From the NCBI GenBank assembly GCA_030704615.1, contig CM060732.1:49271053-49335052 (forward strand): a DNA stretch of 64,000 bases, given 5' to 3'. Under the pieces are notes generated by a model, which was given only the letters and a program-made list of their open reading frames with translations, searched no databases and was not told the DNA's origin. The DNA is from Takakia lepidozioides. Lineage: Eukaryota > Streptophyta > Takakiopsida > Takakiales > Takakiaceae. Each line of letters starts with the position of its first letter. Positions within the stretch are counted from its first letter, which is position 1. This document shows, piece after piece, positions 1-10,209 of the stretch. The position numbers were made by a program, and so were the translations under genes.

Positions 1-758
1 AAGCGACTGATGGTATCTTCCGACAGCTCCGTGGTTGCCCGAGTCATGTTCAATTGTCGAGGTTTCGTGCACTTCTTGGCCATGTGCCCGGGCTCCCCGC
101 AATTGAAACACACTCCATCAAAGGTCGCCTTCTGTCCGTCATAAGCCGCTCCACCTGCTTTTCCTTTCGAAGCACCGGGTGCCGCCTTGACGTGTGAAGG
201 CCCTCCCTTCGATTTCCACGTGCCATTGTCGCCGCGTGGCCTATCCCACTTCATTTCCGGTCGGAAAGAGTCACCTTCCCGCCGGGTCTTCTTGTGGTTC
301 AGCTCCGTAAGGCCTTGTCTCTCACCCCTAGGGACATCCGAGAAACATTCAGCCCTCTCAATTGCCTTGTTCAAAGTTTTGGGTGGCTTCTCCTCCAACT
401 TCCGCCTGGACCATGGGGCCAGTCCCGCCACAAAGTTGAAGACTATTTCTGGTTCTGTCATGTCCGCGACTTCGAGCAACAGCACATTGAAAGCCTGGAC
501 ATACCCCCGAATGTCATCTGTTTGCTTCAAATTCCTCATCTTGTCCCGGGCAAGCCAGGACGCGTTGAGGGGCACAAACTGTCTCTTCATCAATTCCTTG
601 AACCCACTCCAGTTCAAGGTTTCCGGGCTTGGACCTCGGTCGTGAAGGCGTTTCTGCCACCATTGTTGAGCATAGCCCCTCAAATAGGTGGGAGCCACTT
701 CCACCCGATCCTCGTCACTCAACTTGGCCGCCCGGAAGTACTGCTCTAGCTCTGGCAT
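1..758 (-). CDS. Ty3/gypsy Gag with CCHC zinc knuckle, runs off left edge
   Basis: The minus frame starting with the ATG at 756-758 stays open for about 252 codons to the window edge. It shows a Gag capsid of the Ty3/gypsy type: 'YAQQWWQ' at residues 29-35 and 'WSGFKELMKRQFVP' a little further on, as in the Retrotrans_gag family. A basic, Gly/Lys-rich linker follows, then a CCHC zinc knuckle 'CFNCGEPGHMAKKC' (residues 217-230, bases 69-110). Gag packages retrotransposon RNA in cytoplasmic particles. The frame is open for at least ten codons upstream of this ATG, so the true start may lie further right. Similarity stops near base 830, where a T-run and unrelated sequence begin, so this is probably a truncated element whose pol lies left of the window. 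No stop or frameshift is visible. It differs from the gypsy element at 34-41 kb. Confidence 0.85.
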   Translation of the reverse strand, partial: MPELEQYFRAAKLSDEDRVEVAPTYLRGYAQQWWQKRLHDRGPSPETLNWSGFKELMKRQFVPLNASWLARDKMRNLKQTDDIRGYVQAFNVLLLEVADMTEPEIVFNFVAGLAPWSRRKLEEKPPKTLNKAIERAECFSDVPRGERQGLTELNHKKTRREGDSFRPEMKWDRPRGDNGTWKSKGGPSHVKAAPGASKGKAGGAAYDGQKATFDGVCFNCGEPGHMAKKCTKPRQLNMTRATTELSEDTISR

Positions 759-828
759 GAGACCACAAGTTGCCGCATTAGCCGATATGGTTGCAGCCAC
801 TCGACAAAAAGTGGAAGTTCTTAGTGAT

Positions 829-2060
829 ACAGGCGTGTGTTTTTTTTTCCAGATGTCAGGCATTAGGGGTACTACTACAGATGTTGAGGAGTATTTTGCG
901 CTACGCAGAGCAGAAGAATTAGCTAAATTACGGAAGCGCCTGGTAGCACATCAGACATCTGCTTCTCCTGTCGACCCCCAATTGCTCCTGATATGCCATC
1001 CCAAGCTGTCAATCGTACTCATGCCCTCATGAGCCCTATCATCGTGTAGACGGTGAATCAACCTCCCGCTACAGTCGACCTCAGAGCTGCACCAACAGAG
1101 CATTACCCTCCTCAATAATTCGTCCCACCCACGCGTCAAAGTGAGGGAATCAATTTCTACGATGGCATATTGTCTCAACACGATTATCACTCTGGTGATG
1201 GCGATTACAAGGAAGATTACCGCCCCCCCTGAGGGGTATGGTATTCCAAAATTTCAATCCAATCCTCGAAATGTACCTCACCAATCTCCTGTAATGCAAC
1301 CTATTTTTGATCATGATGAAACACAGGGCGATGACATAGGGTGTTTCAATAGTAATGACAACTTCCGTGAGTATGTCTAATTTACAGTAATCACATCTTG
1401 TTTTCATATCATTATGCTTTCGGGCTTTGGTTCATTGAGAACCAGACGTGAGTTGGATTTGTGTGTAATAAATGCAAGAGTTTTCAAGTTTCAAATCGAA
1501 TTCTTTGTACCATGTGTATCGTTGGCCGTCAAACGCAATGACTGTGAATATGCAGCTATGATGGAATAGGACAATGACAATTTTTCTGTCTATAACTCAT
1601 GGAGTAGAGATAGTGCCCTCTCTGCATTCTTATGAATAGAGATCAACCTGAACCACTGGTTTGGGCATTTTCGCCCCCAAAACATATATGCTCACAAATT
1701 CTATGTTGTACTTCTGTTACATACCTGGGACTGGCTTATATACGTCCTGATCATCTTTCTTTGATCTTAGAGAGCATTACATATGGGCTGAACTCACATT
1801 TACTGCCTATGTCTTTTGTCTAATTGACTGCTATAGTGAATTCTACAGTCCCATGTCATGGATAATGTCTACATGGCTTCTTTAGTATGATTTCAGGGTT
1901 GTTTTTAAAACATACTCAATGTGTTTTGTTTCACATATGAATATCGTGTTGGAAAGACATGGATGATATATTATTGTCCTTATAATTGTTTCATAAGAGT
2001 TGACCAGTTCATCATATACATTTTTGCATAGGTTTCTTTAGGTTTCATACAATAGTTTTG
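829..2060. other. Unassigned stretch with short open frames
   Basis: After the gag fragment a T-run ends in a splice-acceptor-like TTTTCCAG (about 841-852). A short plus frame follows with 'VEEYFALRRAEELAKLRKR', which looks like coding sequence but matches no family I recognise. Around 1141-1380 there is another protein-like frame, 'GIPKFQSNPRNVPHQSPVM'. These could be decayed N-terminal or second-protein parts of the Harbinger element at 3.4-4.7 kb, but nothing in the sequence proves it. From 1400 to 2060 I see only AT-rich sequence. Confidence 0.25.
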
Positions 2061-2069
2061 TTAACAATG

Positions 2070-2285
2070 GAACCCTTGTACCATGTGTTCCCTGGCTTTC
2101 AAGAGGGGCTGACTGTGAGTACCTTCTATGTACTACTGGCTTTCAAGAGGAGCTGAGTGTGAGTACCTTGTACCACTGGTTTTCAAGAGGGTTGATTGTG
2201 AGTACCTTGTGCCAATGCCCATTACTGTGAGTACCTTGTACCATGTATACCACTAGCTTTCAAGAGGGGCTGATTTGTGAGTACT
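2070..2285. repeat. Minisatellite, about 45-bp units
   Basis: About four degenerate copies of a unit built from 'GGCTTTCAAGAGGGGCTGA' followed by 'GTGAGTACCTTGTACCA' lie head to tail. Units differ by small substitutions and by internal deletions (the fourth lacks the CTTTCAAGAG block). There is no coding sense. The repeated GTGAGTACCTTG resembles a 5' splice site, which may be coincidence. Confidence 0.7.
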
Positions 2286-2929
2286 TGTATGGCATACATG
2301 ATGTACATGGATTCAATTGAAATTGTAATTGAATTAGCAATGAGTATGGCTGGATTGCTAATGCTTTTGAATATGGCAGGATTGCTTACCATTTTTGAGA
2401 GATATTGGCTTTTTCTTAGTCTTTTTGAGTGGTTCTCTGCTGCATTATTGTTGCTGGAAGAATACATTTTTAGGTTCCAGTCGGGACTATGCTGCCATAG
2501 TGGAAGTGGGGGCATAGGTTGTCATTTACTCACACTTTCGAGACGATACCTTGTGCTCTGTGGGGTTGGTATGAGCAGGATGCAGCTGAATTGGGGTGAA
2601 ATTCATTGCCGCATGATAGTAGACATTTCCTTCCTTAACTTTGGTAATGGGTTATCATCTGTGTTAGAGGGTTTCTTGTTAAATGAAAAATTTGTTATTT
2701 GTTACTGTTCAACACAATGAGCACAATAAGATTGGTTGACCTCCAGGGCAGGATTTTAGGCTAACCCATATGTGGCATGTGTTTGTTAATTCCCATTAAA
2801 CCCCCTTGTAATCAATGTCGCGTTGATGCAAGGTTGATCCCTGAACTTCCCAAAAGACTAGAAGACACGAAACACTAAGCAAGACGAAGATTTATTTCCC
2901 GAAAGAGGCGATTGAAATCCATAGCATAA

Positions 2930-3450
2930 TCAAGGTTGTGTCCCATACAAAATGCAAAAAACAATGCAAAAATGATGTTTTCATTTCACAAATCAAGATT
3001 GCGACAACGCAAGGTTGATTTGCATCCTGCGACTTCAATTTTTTTTTGGGAAAAAATATGTTTCATTTCACAAATCAAGGTTGCGTCAACGCAAGGTTGA
3101 TTTGCATCCTGCGACTTCAATTTTTTTTGGGAAAAAATATGTTTTCATTTCTCAAATCAAGGTTGCGTCAACGCAAGGTTGTTTTGCATCATGTGACTGC
3201 AATTTTTTATTTTTTTAAATCTTTTTTTCTTGGAAAAATGATACTTTCATTTCTCAAATCAACCTTGCATTGATTTGCCCATACAAAATGCAAAAAATAG
3301 TGCAAAAATGATGCTTTCATTTCTCAAATCAAGGTTGCGTCAATACAAGGTTGATTTGCATCCTGCGACTTCAATTTATTTTATTTTATTTTTTTGGAAA
3401 AATGATGTTTTCATTCCTCAAATCAACCTTGCGTCAATGCAAGGTCGATT
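2930..3450. repeat. Tandem array of hairpin-type 'CAAGGTTG' repeats
   Basis: About five units of 80-100 bp repeat the order: TTTTCATTTCTCAAATCAA, then GGTTGCGTCAACGCAAGGTTG-like core, then GATTTGCATCCTGCGACTTC, then a T-rich stretch and GGGAAAAA. Some units carry CAACCTTGCG on the left of the core, so the core becomes a perfect inverted repeat with arms CAACCTTGCG/CGCAAGGTTG; others carry the left arm inverted as a direct repeat. The same family returns at 5585-5860, so the two arrays bracket the Harbinger transposase remnant. Confidence 0.75.
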
Positions 3451-3453
3451 TGC

Positions 3454-4660
3454 ATGGAGCAAGATAAGTACTTCATGCATATGTTGTTAAATGAAGCTAC
3501 TTCTGCCTTTGATGAGCCAGAACCCAAGCGTGGAGGTGGCTCGAGATTAGGGAAGGCCCCCAATGTACAGAGGCAAAGGCAGCAGGGCCATGAGAGGATA
3601 TATCAAGATTATTTTTTGCCTACACCTGTGTATGATGAACGGGTTTCAGGCGGCATTACCGGATGCGACGAGGGTCATAATTTATGAAGATCATGGACAC
3701 TCTTGTTGCATATGATGCTTATTTTCAGCAGAAGATTGATAGGCGTCATGGGTTTGTCTAGCATTCAAAAATGTACTGATGCATTTGCGAATGCTTGCCT
3801 ATGATGTGACTGCCGATGCCACAGATGAGTATTGCATATTGGCGGAAAGCACTGCTATGCAAGCCATAAGACGTTTTGTTTCTGGAATTCACACTTGCTT
3901 TGAGGCTATGTACCTTCGTCAGTCCACTACTTTCGACATAATTGCCAAACAGATGAAGATCAATAGTGACAGAGGCTTTCCTGGTATGTCCGCTTCTATT
4001 GACCGCATGCATTACCAATGGAAGAATTGCCCTGTGGTCTGGCATTATCAATACCGGGACAATGATGGCAATATGAGCATCATTCTTGAGGCTATAGTTT
4101 TCCAGGACTTGTGGATTTGACATGCTTTCTTTGGATTACCTAGCAAGAACAATGATATCAATGTTCTTGATTGTTCGCCGCTAGTTGCAGATTTGTTGAG
4201 AGGCACTGCCATTGATGTCGGGTTCACTATCATGGACAATGTCTATCCCCGATATTATTTGCATGCAGATGGTATCTACCCTCCATGGTCGTGCTTTGTC
4301 CAAACAATGATCCATAAGCCTGAGGATGAGAGGCCGAGACAACATTTTGCTATGCTGCAAGAATTTGCCCGCAAAGATGTAGAGAGGGCATTTGATGTGT
4401 TGCAAGGCCGATCAGTTGTTATCATTCGGAACGCTTGTAGACAATGGGATCTGAACACCACTATAGACATCATGTTTACATGCGTCATATTGCATAATAT
4501 GATAATTGAGGACGAGTGTGATACTTACTTTGAGGGTCAATTTGATTTTCTTGAAGGAGTTCGTACGAGGAAATGTTTGACTTTTGACGAGTACCGGTAG
4601 AGAACACTTGAGCTTGAGAGTTCTGAGTGGTACCACAAGCTTAGGATGAATTTGATTGAA
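3454..4660 (+). pseudogene. PIF/Harbinger transposase remnant (ALP1-like, DDE)
   Basis: Plant ALP1/Harbinger-type transposases (Plant_tran family) are DDE nucleases that excise their element. Translation of this stretch follows that family almost end to end: 'FRRHYRMRR', 'GLSSIQKCTDAF', 'RMLAYDVTADATDEY', 'GFPGMSASIDRMHYQWKNCP' (first catalytic Asp), 'YYLHADGIYPPW' (second Asp), and 'RKDVERAFDVLQ' (catalytic Glu), then 'CVILHNMIIEDE'. All three acidic residues are kept. The copy is dead. There are about three frame changes between 3640 and 3790. A TGA at 4118-4120 falls inside 'DLWI*HAFFG', where the family has Trp. Downstream of 3779 the frame is otherwise open to 4600. It is flanked by related hairpin repeats. 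No clear terminal inverted repeats were found. Confidence 0.9.
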
Positions 4661-5290
4661 CACTAGTGGTCTCTTAAAGGGACAAACATGTATTAAACTA
4701 CATTGAGTACAATGTCGTTAACAATTCATTGTTAATACAATTAATGTTTCAATTTATGCCATGTACCAATGCATACACACTTGACACTGCTTCCAATAGC
4801 ATATGCATCTATGTTATCTCACACTGCAATCAAAAGAGGTGGGGACAATGTGTTAGTGACAATTTCAAAAACGAAAAAACATTGTGGGGACTCCTTGATA
4901 ATGGGCATCGGAGGTGGTGCGGGAGGATAAGGGACAGATGTACTGCTTGCAAAATTGATGAAGTCATTTTCCTTCTTGCAAGTCAATGGATAAATAAGAT
5001 GATTGTTCATATGCTTGATATTAATTCCTCTATTTCCAAGAAGCAATCCCACTTTAGTCATCCACACCGAACTGCTATGCTTAGGGGGAGGACATATAAT
5101 CCACCAGGTTTGTACCACATCTCCAGCCAGTACACATCGGGAATATGTCTTAGTCAATCATTTCAATTTACAGGTTCCATATGTCTCTTATTTTATCATG
5201 CCCCGGAGGTCTGCCAATCTTATTCTGCTCATTGTGTGAAACAGTAACAAGTAATAGATTTTGCAGCCATACTCATTGCTAATTCAAGAG
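4661..5290. other. Intergenic, no gene recognised
   Basis: A plus frame from 4729 to 5247 is open for 172 codons, but its composition is not protein-like and it matches no family I know. The stretch may be the 3' untranslated part of the Harbinger element. Confidence 0.3.
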
Positions 5291-5301
5291 GGAAGCTAGC
5301 A

Positions 5302-5361
5302 TGTGAGCGCGCTCACGCTTAGCGCACTAAGCGTGAGTAGACTTCATTAAGCGTGAGCACA
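5302..5361. repeat. Perfect hairpin cluster
   Basis: GTGAGCGCGCTCAC is a 14-base perfect palindrome. It overlaps a second perfect inverted repeat with arms CTCACGCTTAG and CTAAGCGTGAG around the loop CGCA (5312-5337). A further copy of TTAAGCGTGAGCAC follows. The cluster could be a transposon end or the foot of a foldback. No function can be assigned. Confidence 0.6.
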
Positions 5362-5584
5362 TAAGGGAAGCGGAGCCTATAGCCTTGGGAAAAGCATGAC
5401 CTATTGTCGTGGGGGCAATGTTGAGTGGAACGGAGGGTAACATACGATGCTTAGGACCTAAGACGTCGAGTTCTACGCTAGAAAATTTGAGAGGAATGTG
5501 TGGCGAAATTCTTTAAGGATTAATGGCTATGTGGAATGGATGAATGTAGGATGAATGCAAGATGACAAAAGATGGATGAATGAA

Positions 5585-5860
5585 CCATGGATGACAGCAA
5601 CACAAGGTTAATTTTGGAGAACTTGAAATCAACCTTGTGTCAACACGAGGTTGATTTCCGAGTGGACGTGGATGATTACGTTTTTTTTTTTTTTTTTGGA
5701 AAAAAGATGCTTTCATTTCTCAAATCAAGGTTGCGTCACCGCAAGGTTGATTTGCATCCTGCAATGTTTTTTTTGGTCATGCAAATCAACCTTGCGTCAA
5801 CGCAAGGTTGATTTGAGAAATGAAACCATCATTTTTCCCAAAAAAATAAAAAAATAAAAA
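5585..5860. repeat. Second array of 'CAAGGTTG' hairpin repeats
   Basis: Three units of the family seen at 2930-3450. The last, at about 5784-5816, is a perfect hairpin with CAACCTTGCG and CGCAAGGTTG arms around TCAA, extended by AAAT/ATTT. It is followed by the reversed complement of the 'CAAATCAACC...TTTCATTTCTC' flank, so this array ends in inverted orientation relative to its start. Confidence 0.7.
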
Positions 5861-6079
5861 ATAAATAAAAATCGCAGGTTTTCTAAATCTTCCCTAATGA
5901 CAACTTCTAATTTATCATTCATCTGACGCCTCTAGTCATCCATCGCTGCAAATACGGTGTAGAAATTGAAAGCACAATGGTACAAAGGTGAGCCGTGGGA
6001 AAGCAAAGATGATGAAGGTTGAAAAATGCTGGACTCGAGAGCTGTGACGGGGATGATGAAGGCAAGCGGTCGGTGAAGT

Positions 6080-7184
6080 TTAAATGATATGATTGGATCC
6101 CTTCACTCTCCGGGTTGGCGTGAATTACCCGAGGATAATTTACTCGGTATCAAAGTGTTTTCCATGCCTAAGGGGCATATCAATCCCCTCTCTCCCTGTG
6201 ACATTTTGATCCATTCTTTGCCTACTCCGTTAAGCTAGGGTATTCCTCACTTAATCCCCCTCACTTCTTTGGATCTCAAATTTTGTTATAAATGGAGACA
6301 TTTGGATGGTGGGCCGACTTCATGGAAACCAATCTGGAAGGATGTCTGGCGGAAAGATTGTGCTGCAAAAATAAGTGGGTTCTTTTGGAGAATTGCAAAT
6401 AGGATTTTGCCCAACACTCATTTCTCCTCTGATATTCTCACGACCTGTCAATTCTGCTATGCTCAGATTAAAGAAACTATGGAACATCTCTTTGTCTCTT
6501 GCCCCTTTGTTTCTCTGGTCTGGGACATAGTCGCTCTTTTTCATAACACTTGGGAAAAGAATTTCCCTAGACTTCCTTCTCTTATTCTTCTCAATTTCCA
6601 TAGTGGTTCTCTTTGGTCTGATTGCCTGGTCTGGGCGGCACTTCGTGCGCATGTCAAGTGTGGCATATTTGAAAAATGTGGTGTTCTTCTCTGTATGATG
6701 GCATCTTGCCCAATGATAGTGTGCTTTTATTCAGAGCTCACTCAGACATGCAGTCTAAAGCTCGAAGGCCTGAGAATTGTTAGTTGCAGCTTTTCCAGAT
6801 GCTCAGAGGATAGGCGACAACAACTGCTCACTCGCTTTGACTCGACTTGGGGAAAGAGAGATTATTTTCACCAGAGTTGCTGAGCTGCAAGTTATATGGA
6901 GCAACAACTTCCCTGCATGCTGGAATTTATTATAATGCTAAATTTTCCCTTCTGGATGGCAATGAGCTGGAGGTCAACTGGCGTCACAAGCACAATTTTA
7001 GGAAAACCAGATCTAGGGTTTATCTTTTTTTTAAACCATGCAAGAGCAAGCGCGTGAGCTTTTAATCTTCCTTCCTTTCTAGCTAGTCTTTCAGTTTTTT
7101 ATCAGGCCCTACCTTTGAGAACTTTGGATATTGAGCAATGTCTAATCTATTGGTCTCTATGGCTCCATAAAAAAAAAAAAAAAA
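6080..7184 (+). mobile_element. 5'-truncated LINE with poly(A) tail
   Basis: The stretch holds the C-terminal zf-RVT domain of a LINE ORF2 (see 6269-6883), a roughly 250-base 3' untranslated part, and a run of 16 A (7169-7184). A 3' poly(A) with a missing 5' end is the usual product of target-primed reverse transcription. The 5' boundary near 6080 is a guess; upstream sequence belongs to the hairpin repeats. Confidence 0.7.
6269..6883 (+). pseudogene. LINE reverse transcriptase zinc-binding (zf-RVT) C-terminus
   Basis: Residues about 10-100 match the zf-RVT module found after the reverse transcriptase of plant LINEs: 'WKPIWKDVWRKDCAAKISGF', 'FFWRIANRILPNTHF', then the zinc ligands in 'CQFCYAQIKETMEHLFVSC' and 'PFVSLVWDIV'. 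The module is thought to help the enzyme bind nucleic acid. The upstream polymerase part is absent, and the open frame past residue 130 looks degenerate, so this is a fragment. The poly(A) tail lies 280 bases downstream on the same strand. Confidence 0.8.
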
Positions 7185-7785
7185 CACCAGCACTACTAAT
7201 CCCCCATATATTTAATTAAGTCATGTTATTAAGTAATTAATTTTAACCCTTAACTTCCTGTGGAACCCGATTTGGGTTTTATAAAACATGATATTTAAAC
7301 GTAACTTTTGCAGATCTTAATATTTTTAGGTCATTTCTTCAGCAATTAATGACCTGACAACATGGCAGGTCATCTCTAATTGGCAGCATGCCATTTGGAG
7401 AAAGCTTGCCACGTCCAAAAATTTCCAAAAATGGCAGGGTCAGATGTGCTCTCGCATGGAGGGGGGCCATGCAAAGTTGACTGCTACGGGGCTAGTACTG
7501 ATTGGGCCACGTCCTACTCTGATAATGGGTGGGCCATTGCCGGAGGACAGGCCGTCCACTTCGCCCTGTGACATGAACATCACCCGCTGGCAGTTTTGCC
7601 ATGCCCACCCCCCAAACCCCGAGACCAGTAATGGTCCTGAAGCCCACTACTGACAGTCAAGAGTATATTGGGTGTGGGAGGCCGGATTTTGGGAGTCCAG
7701 TGCGATGTGCTGCCAATCTGTTTGCTGGTGACAATTTTGGGATGACTCACCGCTTCATGCCTTAAATGAAAAAACTCCACATGCA

Positions 7786-8190
7786 TTGCTATCTACCAGC
7801 CCTGGAAAGAGTCATGTGGGCAACTTAGCTTTGCCTAATACAATTCCTATAAAGGTGAGAGAGGATGGAAATGGTCCTGTCTTTGTTGGATATGGGTGCA
7901 CTAGGAAAATTTCCACTGTGAACTCTAAGACGTTGGATACCTTCGTAGTGACATGGGATTGGCGGATGAGAGTCGAAGTCTGCAATTTGCAGGGTGGATA
8001 GTTGATTGAGGGAGTGGTTGATAGTAAGGGTGATTGGGCAATTGGATGTGTTTTGGAGACATATATTGATAAGGTGATTGAAGGGGAGAGAGTGGGGGAG
8101 ATGATGCTCGTTGTTGATGTTGGAGGTCCCAGGGGTATTCTACATATTCCTACTAAATATTGTGAGGAAGTAACAGGGTCAAATGTGTGA
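7786..8190 (+). pseudogene. Unrecognised open frame with one internal stop
   Basis: One plus frame reads through 135 codons with a single TAG near 7999. Segments such as 'VREDGNGPVFVGYGC' and 'GGPRGILHIPTKYCEE' look like real protein. I do not recognise a family. It sits inside the piggyBac-type element upstream of the transposase but does not resemble the piggyBac N-terminus, so it may be another insertion or an accessory frame. Confidence 0.3.
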
Positions 8191-8282
8191 AACCCTGTAA
8201 GACTTTATTTACAACATGTACAATGGGTGAACGGGCATATGATGAGAAGTTCCCAAAAAGGGGGGGGAGGACCAAGAAACAA

Positions 8283-8395
8283 GAGAAGAAAACAAAAAGC
8301 TATAGTAAGCTACTCAGCTAGAGAAGAAAACAAAAGCTATAGTAAGCTACTCAACCAGCGACGAAAACAGAAGCTATAGTAAGCTACTCAGGCAG
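8283..8395. repeat. Three tandem copies of a 35-43-bp unit
   Basis: The unit is 'GAAAACAAAAGCTATAG' followed by TAAGCTACTCA, present three times with small changes. No function is apparent. Confidence 0.7.
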
Positions 8396-8760
8396 AGCGA
8401 CCTTCCCAGCCAACAACTTGGAGGAGATCAGGCAAGGAGATAGGCAAAGTGTCAGGCAGAGGCGGAAGACGAGATGCCGTGGAGCTAGCCACATTAGTCC
8501 GATGCAAAATATATATGGCTTGTGCTCTCTGCAAAGGAATTGAAACACGTTGTCGATAGTAGGCGACAAGGACGGAGGCATGTGGGATGCCAGTGGACCC
8601 GCTCTTGGCTGCATGATGTGCACATGTCCCAGGAAATCGTCGAAGTGCCGGTGCAATGAGCCAAATATCTCGACCGCCAGTGGAAGAAATGTATCAGTGG
8701 GGTGACGATCGTTGTAGTCGCGCTTCTTGGCCTGAGCTGCTACAATGGCTGCCTAGGAGT
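8384..8760 (-). pseudogene. Transposon protein fragment, probably C-terminus of a LINE-type ORF
   Basis: The minus frame contains 'AQAKKRDYNDRHPTDTFLP', then 'LAVEIFGSLHRHFDDFLGH'. I recall this arrangement (a basic 'KK..Y' segment, 'F.PLA.E.FG.LH...DDFL') from the tail of reverse-transcriptase-like proteins in plants and algae, but I cannot name the family with certainty. The fragment is in reverse orientation to the piggyBac transposase that follows at 8763. Confidence 0.35.
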
Positions 8761-8762
8761 TT

Positions 8763-9807
8763 GTGAGTAGGTGTCAAGAGCTCTGGAATCTAAACCAGAT
8801 AGTGACCGTAGATGAGATGATGATCCAGTACAAAGGCAAGTATTGTGACATTAGACAATACATGCCTAAGAAACCTATCAAGTGGGGTATCAATGTGTGG
8901 TGTCTGGCTGATTCTGTTACCAATTATTATGGCAAGAATGAGGGTAGTGTAAGTCTGGCCAGAGAGAAGAGTGGGGGTGGGGAAGGCTATGATGTGGTCA
9001 TGCGCCTGTTAAGTGGGTTACATGTATGGGTCATGTAGTAGTCACGGATAATTTCTTCACCTCTGTGCTATTGCTGCACGATTTGGCAAAGCTGGGTACT
9101 TGGGGTACGGGGACTGTGCGTGCCAAATGCAAGGGGCTTCCACGCCAGCTCACTCTAAAAAAGAAGTGTAAGACTGGCAAACAATGAGACTTATGGTTCA
9201 AGATGCATGATGATAGGGATGTGGCAGCTGTGGTGTGGTGGGACAAGAAGGTGGTCTATCTTCTCTCCAGTGTAGCCAGACCCTAGCCAAACCTGTTGCT
9301 GGTCTCTCCTGTGACTGTTCGGAGGTTTGTGGGCAATGCTCGTGTACAAATCCCTTCTTCTCCAATGCACGTGCAGTACCAATGTTTCATGCGCAGTGTG
9401 GATGTGCAGGATCAGTTGGGAGGGGCTTACAGTATGCAAACCAAAACACACAAGTGGTGGCATCGTATGTACTTTTTTTGCTTGATACTACTATAGTGGT
9501 GAATTGTTGGATCTTATATTCAGCCCCCATGAAGGTGGTGGGGAAGATATATTTTATCCACCTTGAGTTCAATTTTGCAATGGCCACACAGCTTAAAGAT
9601 GGATGCTGGTCTTCAATGGAGATGACTAGCATCTATACTCCCGGGCAGTGGATGGTGCACCAGTTTTTGCATTCCATGACTCGGCGCAAATGTGTGGTTT
9701 GCCACATCCGGACTCATTTCTACTATTCTCAATGCGCGCATGCAGCGGGCTCATCGCATTCGTGCAAGGTAGATGTCTCGGTGTTTGTCATAGGGTGTTC
9801 TCATTGA
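8763..9807 (+). pseudogene. piggyBac transposase remnant (DDE_Tnp_1_7)
   Basis: The translation follows the catalytic core of piggyBac transposases: 'VDEMMIQYKGK' (first Asp region), 'QYMPKKPIKWGINVWCLAD', 'HVVVTDNFFTSVLLLHDL' (second Asp), 'GTWGTGTVRAKCKGLP', 'VVWWDKKVVYLLSS', 'SVDVQDQLGGAYSM' (third Asp region) and 'THKWWHRMYFF'. A C-terminal Cys-rich tail follows ('RRKCVVCHIRTHFYYSQC'), the usual zinc ribbon that binds the element ends. It is broken by a frame change near 9010, TGA at about 9185, TAG at about 9281 and another frame change before 9290. The N-terminal third is missing. piggyBac transposases are common in animals and rarely reported in plants, which makes the find unusual. 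Confidence 0.9.
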
Positions 9808-10019
9808 ATGTGTAGATGCTAAAGACTTCCGATTCAGTATCCTGACTGTGACATGCTTGATTGGCAGGGGTATTCCGATTGAGTTCGTGGGGTGGGTGTC
9901 ACCGGGATGTGGGCTTCTCAACATGCATGCAGGGTAAATGGTTTTATTTTTTTATTTTTTTATTTTTTTGGTTCATTTTCCTTGGTCATGTGGGGTTCAC
10001 AAGGGTGGTTGACAAGGTG

Positions 10020-10165
10020 CAACATGGTGATAGGGGGCAGGGGGCAGTGGGCAGTGGGGTGGATTCAGATCAGCGTTGGCGGGGAGGGGGCGGAGACTGT
10101 CTGCAACTGTGGGTGACAACGTGCAACATGGGGGGGGGGGGTTTGGGGGGGGGGAACTGTCTGCA
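10020..10165 (+). repeat. G-rich tract with potential G-quadruplexes
   Basis: Runs of 4 to 12 G recur on the plus strand (GGGGGCAGGGGGCAGTGGG, GGGGAGGGGGCGG, then two runs of ten or more G). Four or more G-runs with short loops can fold into G-quadruplexes. Such runs are also prone to assembly length errors. Confidence 0.6.
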
Positions 10166-10203
10166 ACTATGGGCAGATCATCGGGTTCGACCCCCGCTCA
10201 GTT
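10155..10203 (+). ncRNA. Possible tRNA-like hairpin without anticodon arm
   Basis: Three helices can be drawn: AACTG (10155-10159) with CAGTT (10199-10203); TCTGC (10160-10164) with GCAGA (10173-10177), in the place of a D arm; and CGGG TTCGACC CCCG (10182-10196), which is a T arm with the loop of the RNA polymerase III B box. No anticodon arm is present. The layout and size (49 nt) match the four elements at 17.8-18.4 kb, and like them it lies inside a TTAA-bounded element. Two bases separate the T arm from the end stem, so the fold is weaker here. Confidence 0.35.
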
Positions 10204-10209
10204 CAGATT

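Noticed and set aside
187-1032. Plus-strand open frames over the first kilobase
   Set aside because: Up to 758 they are antisense to the Gag frame, which has clear domain motifs; only the part after 850 might be independent coding sequence and it is unassigned.
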